A stretch of DNA of 64,000 nt from Bedellia somnulentella (taxonomy: Eukaryota > Arthropoda > Insecta > Lepidoptera > Bedelliidae): assembly GCA_963576735.1 (NCBI GenBank), contig OY755171.1:2108001-2172000 (forward strand), read 5' to 3'. The position numbers and the translations under genes were made by a program. The notes under the pieces were generated by a model. It made no database searches and had not been told where the DNA came from. It worked only from the letters and a program-made list of their open reading frames with translations. This document shows, piece by piece, positions 11,606-22,175 of this stretch (position 1 is its first letter; the number at the start of each line of letters is the position of its first letter).

Positions 11606-11795
11606 CGTCGTGTAGTGCCGACTTACCATGTCACTACCCCTTTCTACCCACGGGTGTCGTAAGAGATGAGTAAGGTTATGGGGCTTTGTTAAGTGGTTTC
11701 TGGGCGATGCGGTTGGAGACCCATCACCAACGATACTTAATTTCTACCATCTTCTCCTCTATCAACTTCCAAGTGTGGCTGAGGAGTTTCTAATA
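11606..11795 (+). repeat. Repeat A subfamily 2, 3'-truncated
   Basis: CGTGTAGTGCCGACTTACCA start, CACGGGTGTCGTAAGAG core, stops after GTGGCTGAGGAGTTTCTA. It abuts the preceding inverted fragment, forming a head-to-tail composite. Confidence 0.75.
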
Positions 11796-11924
11796 TTTCA
11801 AAATATGTAGCAAACCTGAAATCGGATTGTTAGTGTTATTTGCAGGCCACATGATATAATTTACGAGATTTTTTGTAAGTGCGAGAAATTTTACTTATAT
11901 GTTTTTTATTTTTATTGGCCATAC

Positions 11925-12060
11925 ATACGTACATATACTGATGCCATTATTTCCCATTGGTGTAAGCAAAGACTATTTATTTATGTTATTATGATATTTT
12001 ATTATGTTCGCCGCTTTTTACGATCCTAGCAAACCTCTCTAGCTTCGTATTCGCCATCTT
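11925..12060 (-). repeat. LINE-C 3'-end fragment
   Basis: Minus-strand 3' end: TTTCCCATTGGTGTAAGCAAAGACTAT (hairpin rc, diverged), then ACGATCCTAGCAAACCTCTC and GCTTCGTATTCGCCATCTTG, matching the last codons of the LINE-C ORF. Confidence 0.65.
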
Positions 12061-12745
12061 GAATATAAAGCGACGAAACTCATCAAATATCCTATCTCAC
12101 TATACTAGGAGTGTAGTCCCAAAAAGCGTGGCGGGAGTTTAGCTTCACAGGGACCATTAGACCTTAGACGCTAAACTCAACTTATCATTTACTTTTGAAC
12201 ATCACTCGTAAAAAAAAACACCTTTCGTTCAGAGTACTCACGTTTTACATGGATGCAAGCCCATCGCAACTTTTAGACGTGAAAATATTATGAAATATTT
12301 AGTAAAAATGCTAGTTTGGATTTCTTTTCCTTAAATCCATATCCCCCAACCCCTTTTGCATTTTGTACAGTGCACACAGAAACACTTACATATTTACGTT
12401 TGAAAAGTACATCCTCTTCCGGTAGGCAAAGCCTTGGCAAGTTAAAGCCTGATTAAAACGAAGCAGTGAGTCACATCACTTAGCATTTGATCGTTGCGAG
12501 CTTTTTCAGATACTCTCCAGTTCTCGGAACTCTAACAATCGAACCAGGAATTTCGAGCCGAAAGTTACCTTCGGTGATTTATTAGGGAGAATTGAGGAAA
12601 ACTTTAGTAAGAATGTATTTCCAAGAAAAAGTTGTACGATTTTATATTGGCTGCGAATATTTTAAATACAATGGTTTGGACGCTTTAGTTTTATGTATGA
12701 TCGTTGTTTGAGTGTTAAGGATAAAGTTCTGAATATTATTAATAA
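12061..12745. other. No feature seen
   Basis: No exon, tRNA or recognised repeat was found in this stretch. Confidence 0.35.
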
Positions 12746-12747
12746 AT

Positions 12748-13095
12748 AAAGGAAAGAAAAATTTCGACACAGGCGGGATTCGAACCCGCGACCTCGGGTA
12801 TACGCCCCCGTCGCTCTTACCAATTGAGCTACCGTGTCAATGGCTGCCAGCGCGAAATTCTTCTATCCTTTATTTCTTTTACACGTTTTTAGTAGTGTTT
12901 GCGTTTCCTACCTCCGAATTTTTTACTAATTCGGAAGGCCACATTGACACGGTAGCTCAATTGGCAAGAGCGACGGGGGCGTATACCCGAGGTCGCGGGT
13001 TCGAATCCCGCCTGTGTCGAAATTTTTCTTTCCTTTATTTATTCTTTATTTATTAGAAATAATCCCCACATGAGGTTTTCATGTACAAAAAGATT
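12748..13095. repeat. SINE-D divergent inverted pair with two intact tRNA-like heads
   Basis: Two 73-nt tRNA-like units, at 12766-12838 (minus) and 12946-13018 (plus), are identical at all but one position and point away from each other across a 107-bp spacer. Each can form a 7-bp acceptor stem (GACACGG/CTGTGTC), D-stem (GCTC/GAGC), and T-arm (GCGGG TTCGAAT CCCGC). A-box-like TAGCTCAATTGG and B box GGTTCGAATCC are present, and a T5 run follows 5-6 nt downstream. The anticodon arm is abnormal: CGGG/CCCG with an 8-nt loop GGCGTATA. These are therefore tRNA-derived rather than working tRNA genes. The right tail ends in AATAATCCCCACATGAGGTT followed by TTCATG. Confidence 0.8.
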
Positions 13096-14089
13096 TAAAT
13101 TATGAATATTATTTCTACTGAATCAGCTGTATCGTGTCGGTATAGAATTGCACTGACATCGCTACGAGATAGTGTCGGGCGACCTTGGGTTTTAGGACTT
13201 ATGATATGGCTAGATAAGCTTTCTTTCAAATGGTTAGGAAGGAGAATCATGACATCATATTTCACCCTTAGTCTTGTATTTACTCAGCCCGTCTTACCAA
13301 GTTTCACCTTAATAACTAATATTTTAATATAGGGGCCGTAATTAATTTATCTCATACTTATTTTGTGACTCGAGTGTCTCTTGGTGTTCTCGTAAATGTG
13401 ACATAGTGTATTCGTACAAAACGGCAAATGGACCTGCAACCTATCATGTCACCGCCTTACCAAAATACTGACTATGTAAGAGTACTGTGAAGGGAGGTGA
13501 GAAAATAAGGGATGTTCAAAAATATTAGTTTTACTGCCCACCCCTTTAGATATACATCGTGAACATTGAGTTGAGCGCGATGTCTTTTAATCTATAATAA
13601 ACTATCACCAACATAATTCCACTAAACCAGCTTTCACTTGAAAAGCTGAACTTACTCCCCAAGGTTTTCCAAAGAATCAGTTTGATAATTCAACTAAACA
13701 AATTCACATTATGAAAATTCATATAATCTGTAAGAAACTGAAAAAGAAAGACTTTAAGTTTTATACGTCAACTTTATCAACACTTTACAGAAAACCTAAA
13801 TAGGTTTTCTGTAGTGTGTTGATGCCATTGGCTTATGCAAATGCATAAGCCAATGGCTTTCCGTAAAACTGACCTCACTTTATTTTATGCTGGTTGAACA
13901 CTGAAAGCTATAAAACATAAGCTTCGCACTATACCTTATAAGTATATTTACTTAGGGGCTTTTTAAGTCATTTTTGGGCAGTGCTATTGAAAACCCGGCA
14001 TTATCATCAGCATCATCATTATCCTTAAGTGAGCTCACGCCCAATATCACTAATAAATAGCAATTATCATCATAAACATCGCGAGGAAA
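13096..14089. other. Mostly unassigned DNA
   Basis: Apart from the twin hairpins, this holds an open frame of 76 codons (13102-13332) without a recognisable motif or splice signals, and a short repeat A remnant near 13955-14000 (GGGGCTTTTTAAGTCATTTT, TTGGGCAGTGCTATTG). Confidence 0.35.
13789..13857. other. Two adjacent perfect hairpins with AA loops
   Basis: ACAGAAAACCTA-AA-TAGGTTTTCTGT (about 13790-13815) is followed by GCCATTGGCTTATGCA-AA-TGCATAAGCCAATGGC (about 13823-13857, given in two arms of 16). Both stems are perfect and both loops are AA. Not part of any repeat seen elsewhere in the window. Confidence 0.8.
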
Positions 14090-14295
14090 CCCACATGGCC
14101 GAGTTGTGCTTTGCCATGTGACAGTGTATTCGTACGAAAACGGCCATAGACCTACCCCCTATCACGAGAGTATCAGTCCAAACAAAACGTGGGTACTCTA
14201 AACACCAGGTCACGATGTCACTTGATGTTCAGAAATTATTACCTCTACCAACCCTTTTGGGAATATTCGGCGTGAACATTTGAGTTTTTCAGTCG
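14090..14295 (+). repeat. SINE-B, 5'-truncated
   Basis: Plus-strand match from CGAGGAAACCCACATGGCCG through TATCACGAGAGTATC, AACACCAGGTCACGATGTCA and the hairpin end CAACCCTTTTGGGAATATTCGGCGTGAAC. Confidence 0.75.
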
Positions 14296-14589
14296 GTTTA
14301 AACAATAATATTATAGTGTCGCCCAAACTTGAGTGTGCTGTGCACTGTACTAAATTGGATTTTTGTACTGAAATATAAGGCTACAATTTCTCATGAAATT
14401 CGTGTATGTGTGGCTGCCACGTCACACTGCTGATGTCACGCCATGAATAGCAAACTTGCGTGGTAACTGCCGCCACGCCCGCGTGCCGTCTTGTTACTAA
14501 GGTATTATATGGAATTCGTAAAATACGAGTATATGTGTGAGAGTCTCTTATAAAATTAATACTGATTTCATATCTTTTTTGCCCTGTCT

Positions 14590-14695
14590 TGTATGTACAC
14601 TGTCGCGAGACAAATTACAACTCAGCCATGCGGGTTTCCCCACAAGGTTATCCTAAGCCACCGTTAACAGCCGAAGTAAATTTTCCATACATGGG
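14590..14695 (-). repeat. SINE-B internal fragment
   Basis: Minus-strand ACTCAGCCATGCGGGTTTCC and CCGTTAACAGCC blocks; neither end is preserved. Confidence 0.55.
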
Positions 14696-14816
14696 AATTA
14701 AAAAAAGTATATGCCTGATTCAGAATTCCCTCTTATTCCTTAAGGTAGTCTTTACTACTACAACACATTTCGCAATACTTGTATTGGCGTCTGCTTTCAA
14801 CATGTCCCGACATGCC

Positions 14817-14969
14817 TTAAAGGTACTGTTGGCATGGGAATGGGAACACATCATACCACGTGGGCAGGTGACGCAATTTTTCAAATATGGCCATGCTTCT
14901 CTCCTTCTTCGGTAATTCGTTCCAGGTATTCCAGGCGTTCCAGATATCAACTGTCTTGCTCCTCTTTAG
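14817..14969 (-). pseudogene. Protein-like ORF, possible exon or retro-fragment
   Basis: On the minus strand an open frame ends at the stop 14817-14819 and reads WNAWNTWNELPKKERSMAIF, then EKLRHLPTWYDVFPFPCQQYL. The composition (repeated W, charged helix-like PKKER, WYDVFPFPCQQ) looks like genuine protein rather than noise, unlike the overlapping longer frame. A splice acceptor (GACAG before TTGATATC) is possible but its pyrimidine tract is poor. It may be a last exon or a fragment of a retroposed gene. Family not recognised. Confidence 0.3.
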
Positions 14970-17900
14970 TAATTAAATCAATTAAATAATTGCAGTAATT
15001 AATTAATTCAAAAACACTAAACGGACTTCCCTTCTGAACCTGTACATTCAGCGCAATTCACAATTAATATCAAGCAAGGAGCAAGCGTCGATATTTGTTG
15101 AATGAGAAAGGGTGTTATGAAAATTATAATAAAAGTCAAGATTGGCAATGACTATTGTTTTATACGATCCCGGCATACCTTAGGAACTTTGTGGATTTTT
15201 TTATTTGAGTTATAAACATGGTCGTTATAATTTTACCATTTTATATTTTTTTTCACTGGTTTTCTGCCATCCAACTTGTCTAAGTGCCCCGTTCATCCTT
15301 CTTAAAATATTATCCATCACGAATCAGAATATTTGTCACCCTATCACCTACTCAAGGTTTGACTGAAGGACTTCAACTTTATTCGCTTTAATCTCTTCTG
15401 GCTACTAAGCTATTGGCTACCAAGCACTTAAGTGATTTTGGCGGACGAATATTATCATTTCGTTAAAGTCTGAAGATGTGATGTTCAGGAGCATTAGGAA
15501 CTCTGCCACCTCTTCAAGGATATACGATCACGTGATCTATCGATGCTTGTTTCATGTTAACAGTGAAGAAAATCATTACGCAGAAACCCACAAGACTAAT
15601 TTAAAAATGACTGGTGACTTCTGAGAATGTTTCTGTAAGAAACAACGATACACTTGTTCTATCTAAGTACAAACATGAAGTATCTTGAACATCAATTTAA
15701 AATATTAAACTTGATTTTAAGAAGAATAAAAGTACATTTAGCGTGGATGCAAGAGTCTTGAAGAATCTTAGATGTGGTAGAATTACATTTCTGTGACAAT
15801 TTGTGCCGTTACTGGTTTAAAGACTAGGTAAGTTTGTTCCGAATAGAAATAGAGTCACATTAATCAGTAAAGTCAGTTAAGGGGTTTTATCATATATTAA
15901 TAAAGGTGGCCTAAGATAAAGGAAGTATATGATAGTTTGCCTTGCATTTTCAAAAATGAAAATTGAGAAAAAGCAATATGTCGGGTGCAACCTTGATGGA
16001 AATAATCCTTATAATTTCCGAAAACGTTTTCAGTCTTTCTTTTCAACCAACTTGAGGCGATTGGATTTCAGTGGCGTGTCGCATTTAGAAAGCGGTACTG
16101 TCCAGTACAGCTCATATCTTCTGTTTGTTCTTATTTATAAGCCCCATTCGTTCAAAATTTGGTATAATAGCATATTTTTGCATATTTGCATTTGAAAAAC
16201 ATTTTGCGCATATTTATTGTGTGTATTCCGTTTATATTTACGTTACGGGAAACTAGCGCGTGCAGAACTAAAGTCAGATCAAATGAACTTAGCAACTCAA
16301 ATGTTACAAGATTCGAACGGTAAACACTACGCTCTGGGTTGGGATTGGGACAGTGAGTGACAGTTATATAAGCTCCATTATAGAAAAGCTTAATATTCTA
16401 ATTCTAAGCCAAATTTCCTAATTAAAGGATCAGGATTTCACATTAGCAAATGTTCATGAATCCGTTACATCACTAGTATCCGCACGTGTATTTTTAACTC
16501 CAATAAAAAAATATGATAAAGAAATCGGCAATTATATTAGAGACAAGGACGTATCGAGGTATGACCCTATGACGTCATCAATGAGAGTTCGAGGTGACTG
16601 ACATTCAGAAGGTCTAATTTAAGTCACGCACGCTTGATAACGGTTGCTAAGTGTGAAATCGCTTTCGATCAACTTTAAGTAAAATTCCATAATTAAATCA
16701 ATCTTTATACTATCTTTATTTCACGGATCTAGCTAATTAAAGTATTAAAGCGCTTATGCTGTTATCAATTTGGATATCCTTATGTAATAAGGCACGAGAA
16801 CAAAGATAGGATAGTTCGTTGTTGAGATCTTTCAGGGAGGCTATTTTGGTATTAGAATGGCCACAGCCACTGTTTGGTTAATTATGGTGATCATGGAAGC
16901 TGAAATATATTAGAACCTTGTCAAGATGGCCTGAATTGTCTCAAATTTCTTACATTTAAGACTAACCAAGAATTGCAGCCCTTTGAAACTTCACCTTAGC
17001 CCAGACGTTGCTCTGCGCACATCACATTCATAAGTTTTACAATTCCACATAGACCTTATGAAATTGCTCCCAGCTACGTGGTTTGCGAGGTTGTTTTTTG
17101 GACCATTGTCGGATGTTCTTGCAAGAACCTTTGCCGTGGTATATGGCTGTTAATTCAGAACCGTCGAGTCCATATTACTATTTCGGATCTAGTCAAGGAT
17201 GTGACACTCACTGCCGATTCAATTCAGTGAAGTAAGAGACTAATAAAACAAAAAGACAACAGATTTTACTTGTTTAGAAAGTTATCATGTTTTGAAATTG
17301 ATATGATTTTTGAGTTAATTTCATAATGACTTATAAATACTTATAATACTTAAGTTATCTGAGTCATTCGCTACAATTTGTTCACCTCATGATAACCGCA
17401 AAATACTACGAGCAAAAATTATCAGCTAAAGTTATGAATGAAATGGCTTTGATACAGAATTAAAACGACTCCAGTAGAAGACAGCTAGATGAAATGTAAA
17501 CCTTATGTTTCAAACACGATAGTTTATTTTCGATTGTCTGATTTGAATTTTAACTGCAGAGTAAAATAGTCTTTGCTCTACTAAGCATAAAATACATATT
17601 TCTCTGCCGTTGGGTTTGGCTGATATTCCTATAGGTATAATCCTCTTGGCACGTGAGAATGACAAGCGTATTAATAGCAACTTACGCCCACGCTGAGCAG
17701 GCGTGTTCAAAATCTGAAGTAAAGTCCTAAAAATTCCATAACAGGTTGAAACTTGTACGCTAATAATGTAGGTTGGCAACAGCAATTGCCGCTGCGATTC
17801 TGAAACATTTTGAGTGAAAAATGCGATTTTACTCAAAAAGATTGCGCAACATCAAACGTATATAATCATATTTTATTACTTATTTATTGGGGGTTTATTA

Positions 17901-18170
17901 ATTTGGCAAATGCAGCAAAAATGAGGCGATGGTAAAAAAATATGTTTTGTCTGGTTTTTCGAAATCAAAAGAATAAAAGCATGCGAATGAAAAAAAAATT
18001 TCGTCGCTTAATGACTCCCATTGACAATGACTCTCATTTACTTTCTTCTTAATATTAAAAATAATAAAACTAAATCCATTTTGTTATCATATATATAAAT
18101 AATTACATCCACAAGCTGAATTCGTTCTTGTTCCCTTTTAACCTCTATTGGTCAGGGAATGGGCCAACAA
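14970..18170. other. Long stretch with no identifiable gene
   Basis: About 3.2 kb of AT-rich DNA. A degenerate SINE-B tail (GATGTTCAGGAGCATTAGGA then CTCTGCCACCTCTTCAAGGATATACG) lies at about 15475-15535. Open frames at 15929-16195 (+) and 17510-17836 (-) have no motif or splice context I can support. No RNA gene was seen. Confidence 0.35.
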
Positions 18171-18171
18171 A

Positions 18172-18578
18172 TTGTATACATAAATACCTCCCTCTACGGT
18201 ATTCAAACCCATGACCTCCAGAGCCAGAGGCAAGTTACCTATGTTCTAAGCCACAGACAGACGTGATGTTTATATGTTCGTAAAAGTTAAGATTTTGGTG
18301 TTTGGTGATGCCTAAGTTAGTGGTTAGAGCTTTCCAATTTTTGGGCAAAATAGTATGAAAAAAGAAAAATATATTGAAACTGGTTCACTGTAACATTAGA
18401 AATATCGGTAAGAGTACGAAGATATGCGCTTTGTAAGAGTTGAAAAAGTCAAAGTTTCTAACACATGACCCATTGTAACATCACGTCTGTCTGTGGCTTA
18501 GAACATAGGTAACTAGCCACTGGCTCTGGAGTTCATGGGTTTGAATACCGTAGAGGGAGGTATTTATGTATACAATTT
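18172..18578. repeat. Divergent inverted pair of tRNA-like arms
   Basis: Left arm 18172-18270 is repeated inverted at 18474-18578 with about 200 bp between. The right arm on the plus strand contains A-box-like TGGCTTAGAACATAGG and B-box-like GGGTTTGAATACC. The left arm carries their complements, so both tRNA-like units point outwards, as in the SINE-D pair at 12.8 kb, but the sequence differs. Confidence 0.7.
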
Positions 18579-18590
18579 TAAGTATTTTAT

Positions 18591-18790
18591 GTACATACAT
18601 ACAAATACCCACGGAAATAAATACAAAAAAGGGTAGCCAAAGATTCAGAATTAGAAATTAGCTACTTTTGAAAGTTGAGCCATATATTTTTTTTAAATAT
18701 AGAATTATAGGTAGTAGTCTCACATCGCCCATCAATCACATGAAAAGCCACAAGTCCTAAGTTGCCTCTTAAAAAGTCTATTGTAAGTCA
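18591..18790 (-). repeat. Repeat A copy, degenerate
   Basis: TACATACATACAAATACCCACGG-type tail, AAAAAAGGGTAGCC hairpin remnant, CATCGCCCATCAATCAC. Right end lost. Confidence 0.65.
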
Positions 18791-18991
18791 TCTAGCAATA
18801 AATTTAAATATATCATTGAGTAAGTATCCCATACCACAAGCCATTCAATGTGTGCTTACTTAATATGTGTAATATCCACTTTTTATATACTATGTACATA
18901 CATACATACATATACTCACGGCTATAAATCCCTAAAAGGGGTAGCCTTAAATTAGAAATTTCTCAGCCACTTTTGGAAGTTGAGTGGGGAA

Positions 18992-19952
18992 TTATTTAAA
19001 CGCTCTAAAAAGAAGAAAATAAAATATTCCTTTTGGATTATACTAACAACTCCTCATTATACACAATTTATATATAATAATAAAAGCTTGTCGCGAGGTT
19101 TACATACCTATCAACATTCCTTTATATCATAATAATTTGTGGTAAATCGAGCGACAAGCTTTTATTATTATATATAAATTGTGTATAATGAGGAGTTGTT
19201 AGTATAATCCAAAAGGAATATTTTATTTTCTTCTTTTTAGAGCGTTTAAATAAAAGCTTTTTCTTAAAATGTTTTTTTACTTAATTTTTTTTATTTTTTA
19301 CTTTTTAGTTATCGCTGGCTATTTTCAAGTTATTATTACTCTCAAAATGCCCTCTCATTTGACACCCATATTGTAGAAGTAGACTAAAGGTAACTATTCC
19401 GCCATCCTGCACGGTCCGCCATATTGGATTCAGAATGACGTCATATTCTTTTTCTAGTCACTCTTAACTAGCCCTTTCATTTGATACCCATATTGTAGAA
19501 GTAGACTAAAGGTAACTATTCCGCCATCCTGCATGGTCCGCCATATTGGATTCAGAATGACGTCATATTCTTTTTCTAGTCACTCTTAACAAGCCCTTTC
19601 ATTTGATACCCATATTGTAGAAGTAGACTAAAGGTAACTATTCCGCCATCTTGCATGGTCCGCCATATTGGATTCAGAATGACGTCATATTCTTTTTCTA
19701 GTCACTCTTAACAAGCCCTTTCATTTGATACCCATATTGTATAAGTGGATTAAATATAACTGTTCTGACATCTTGTATGATCCGCCATATTGAATTTAGA
19801 ATGACGTCACATGTCTTATCATATATTGTCATCCAAACAAAATGCGTCCACAAAATTTCAGCACAAACGGTTGAATATATCTACTTCAAAATTGAGTTCA
19901 AAGATTTCACCCGAACACACAAACATACATTGCAAGTTAAATAAAAGCTTTT
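18992..19952. mobile_element. Foldback-minisatellite element inserted in repeat A
   Basis: The left part is a foldback: about 100 bp from 18994 recurs inverted near 19160-19250 (CCTTTTGGATTATACTAACA, AATTGTGTATAATGAGGAG). Next come four copies of a 122-bp unit starting at 19349, 19471, 19593 and 19715; the fourth is diverged and incomplete. The right end is AAGTTAAATAAAAGCTTTT, and the left foldback is closed by a similar TTTAAATAAAAGCTTTT. Terminal hairpin plus central tandem units is the layout known for Helentron-derived elements (DINE/HINE). That assignment is an inference; no autonomous partner is visible. Confidence 0.7.
19349..19810. repeat. 122-bp minisatellite, about 3.8 copies
   Basis: Unit starts GCCCTYTCATTTGAYACCCA and includes CCGCCATATTGGATTCAGAA and TGACGTCATATTCTTTTTCT. 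The spacing is exactly 122 bp between the first four starts. The second and third copies are nearly identical, the fourth clearly decayed. Confidence 0.9.
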
Positions 19953-20085
19953 AAAAGATGGTAGAATAAAGGTCGTTGGTGATGGGTCTCCAACCGCATC
20001 GCCCAAAAATCCCTTAAAAAGCCCCAATACCGTTAGTCGCCTCTTACGTACACCCACCGGAAGAAATGGGGTAGTGCAATTCTAA

Positions 20086-20333
20086 AAGTGCTAATAGACG
20101 ATCGAACATGTACGGCGCGCACCACGAACTGTGCGGTGCGCTCTAGCCTACAGACGATCGAACATGTACGGCGCGCACCATCGCACAGTGCACCGCAAGC
20201 GCTTCGAACCAGCCCGCACCAATATTAATAATAATTATGTGCGGCGAACCACGCTACACACGTTCGTTTTTGGTACGGCCCGTACCACGAACACTGGTGC
20301 GCGCCGTACATGTTCGATCGTCTATTAGCACTT
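20086..20333. mobile_element. Harbinger-like MITE, 248 bp, TAA target duplication
   Basis: Long terminal inverted repeats of about 39 bp (AAGTGCTAATAGACGATCGA... at the left, inverted at the right end). It is flanked by TAA at 20083-20085 and 20334-20336, which rejoins the repeat A sequence perfectly when one TAA is removed. A 3-bp TAA duplication is typical of PIF/Harbinger. The interior is GC-rich with further GGCGCGCACC repeats. The 65-codon frame inside is not a gene. Confidence 0.82.
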
Positions 20334-20348
20334 TAAGCCGACACTACA

Positions 20349-20704
20349 CAGCTACTATACTATGTAATATGTATACTATGTAATATCCGTATATACCTAA
20401 TTTATTAATTTACCATTTCATCTACTAAAATTACGAAGTTTATAAACATTATGAAATTGTTCCGACATTGCTTGGAAAGACCTTTGGTTACTAATGATTG
20501 GTTTATACAGCAATATGTTAATGCTATATTCATGCTACTGGTTGCCAGTGTGGGAAATTACAGTACGTACCAAAGCTGGGAAAAACCAGAAGACATCCTA
20601 GGATGACCTTATTCGCAATCTGGGAACTTTTTATAGTAAGGAAGCAACTGGTTCAGCTCACTGTATCTAGATTTAATAAAAATCAGCATATATGTGCAGT
20701 CAAC
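20349..20704. other. No feature seen
   Basis: Unassigned AT-rich spacer between two repeat A copies. Confidence 0.4.
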
Positions 20705-20942
20705 ATACATATACTCACGGCTATAAATCCCTAAAAGGGGTAGCCAGAGCTGAGAAATAAAAGTTTCTCAGCCACTTTTGGAAGTTGAGTGGGGAAAGAT
20801 GGTAGAATAAAGGTTGTTGGTGATGGGTCTCCAACCGCATCGCCCAAAATCCCTTAAAAGCCCCAATACCGTTAGTCGCCTCTTACGTACACCCACCGGA
20901 AGAAATGGGGTAGTGCTATTCTAAGCCGACACTACACAGCTA
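20705..20942 (-). repeat. Repeat A copy, full length
   Basis: Intact tail, hairpin and start (GCCGACACTACACAGCTA). It serves as the reference for the split copy just upstream. Confidence 0.9.
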
Positions 20943-21183
20943 TGTGCAGTCAAATGTGTGGTTAAATAAAGGTTGTCAAGAGTGCTGGCTGATGAGTAAT
21001 CTCACGTGACTGAATTTTACCTAGTATAGTATTATATTATCTGCGGTTGTAATTAGTCGTGTGACAAGAATGCCTCTGCAATTCCCTCGGTTGAGTTAAT
21101 TTGTAGTAGGTAGTAATACGTTAAGTAAAACAATAAAATCATATTTCATTTTACGAATTTACACATTACATTACATTTCGGCC

Positions 21184-21425
21184 TTGTAGTGTCGGCTAGA
21201 GTAGCACTACCCAGTTTCTACCGATGGGTGTACGTAAGAGGCGACTAACGGTATGGGGGCTTTTTTAGGGATTTTTGGGCGATACGGTTGAAGACTCATC
21301 ACCAACAACCTTTACTTTACCATCTTTTTCCCACCCAATTTTCCAAAAGTGGCTGAGGAATTTGTAATTCCTTTGCTCTGGCTACCCCTTCTTGGGATTT
21401 ATAGCCGTGAGTATATGTATGTATT
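21184..21425 (+). repeat. Repeat A copy
   Basis: TTGTAGTGTCGGCTAGAGTA start to GGGATTTATAGCCGTGAGTA and TATG tail. Confidence 0.85.
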
Positions 21426-21786
21426 TTAAGAAAATGCAAAAATAACAAAATCTCGTTTTTAGGAAACCCAGAAGTCATTAAATATCTATGAATACAGCAT
21501 TTATTGAAAGCCACTTCGATAAAGTTAAACAGCTAATTTTCCTCATCCGCAGCCGTTCGGTGCAACATACAAAAACTGCCAGTAGTACTTTCACTGTCTA
21601 CAGATCGAGGCTGATGCAACTCTGCCGATAGCAGTGTTGCAAAAGCGAAAGTTAAAAAATCGGGTAATTTTCCAGTTAAAAATCGGGAGAAAACGGGAGA
21701 TTTTTTAGTCTTAATAAAACATCAGTATTTTATGCTGATAATCAAATTAAAGTAATTTATTAAACTATATAAAAATATATATAAAC

Positions 21787-22150
21787 ATAACATAACATAA
21801 ACGTTCACGCCGAAAATCCCCAAAGGGGTTGGCAGAGGTACTAATACTTCTGAACATCACGTGACTTTGTCACCTGGTGTTCAGAGTACCCACGTTTTGC
21901 ATGGACAGTGTACTCACGTGATAGGGGGCAGGCCTATCGCCGTTTTGTACGAATACACTGTCACATGACTAAGTACAACTCAGCCATGTGGGTTTCCTCA
22001 CGATGTTTTCCCTCACCGTTAACAACCATGATAAATTAACCACACATATGTCTTTAGAAAAGACAAATTGGTGTAGGCCCGACCCAGGATTCGAACACTA
22101 GTCGTTTGCACGATAACCAAGTGTTCTACCCACTGGGCTATCACGGTTGT
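21787..22150 (-). repeat. SINE-B, full length
   Basis: On the minus strand the head GATAGCCCAGTGGGTAGAAC (A box) and GTTCGAATCCTGGGTCGGGC (B box) is tRNA-derived. The body contains TCATGGTTGTTAACGGTGAG, and the end is CCAACCCCTTTGGGGATTTTCGGCGTGAACG with TTATG tail. An (AT)n run adjoins the head at 22148-22172. Confidence 0.9.
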
Positions 22151-22175
22151 TATATATATATATATATATATATAA

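Larger units (their letters stand above)
18897..20348 (-). repeat. Repeat A copy split by two insertions
   Basis: One minus-strand copy survives in three parts: 18897-18991 (tail, hairpin, TTGAGTGGGGA), 19953-20085 (AAAGATGGTAGAATAAAGG to GCAATTCTAA), and 20334-20348 (TAAGCCGACACTACACAG). The joins fit the uninterrupted copy at 20.7 kb exactly, so the two inserts can be delimited to within a few bases. Confidence 0.85.

Noticed and set aside
12946..13018. A functional tRNA gene
   Set aside because: The anticodon arm has a 4-bp stem and 8-nt loop, the unit exists as an inverted duplicate, and the flanks are those of a repeat family.
14720..14950. 76-codon frame with GTPGIPGTNYRRRR
   Set aside because: The other frame of the same strand (WNAWNTWNELPKKER) has far more protein-like character; this one is its shadow.
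18992..19952. CRISPR-like array
   Set aside because: The 122-bp tandem units have no spacers and lie in a eukaryotic mobile element.
20131..20328. Arg-rich 65-codon protein
   Set aside because: Lies wholly inside the TIR-bounded Harbinger-like MITE; composition follows from its GC-rich repeats.
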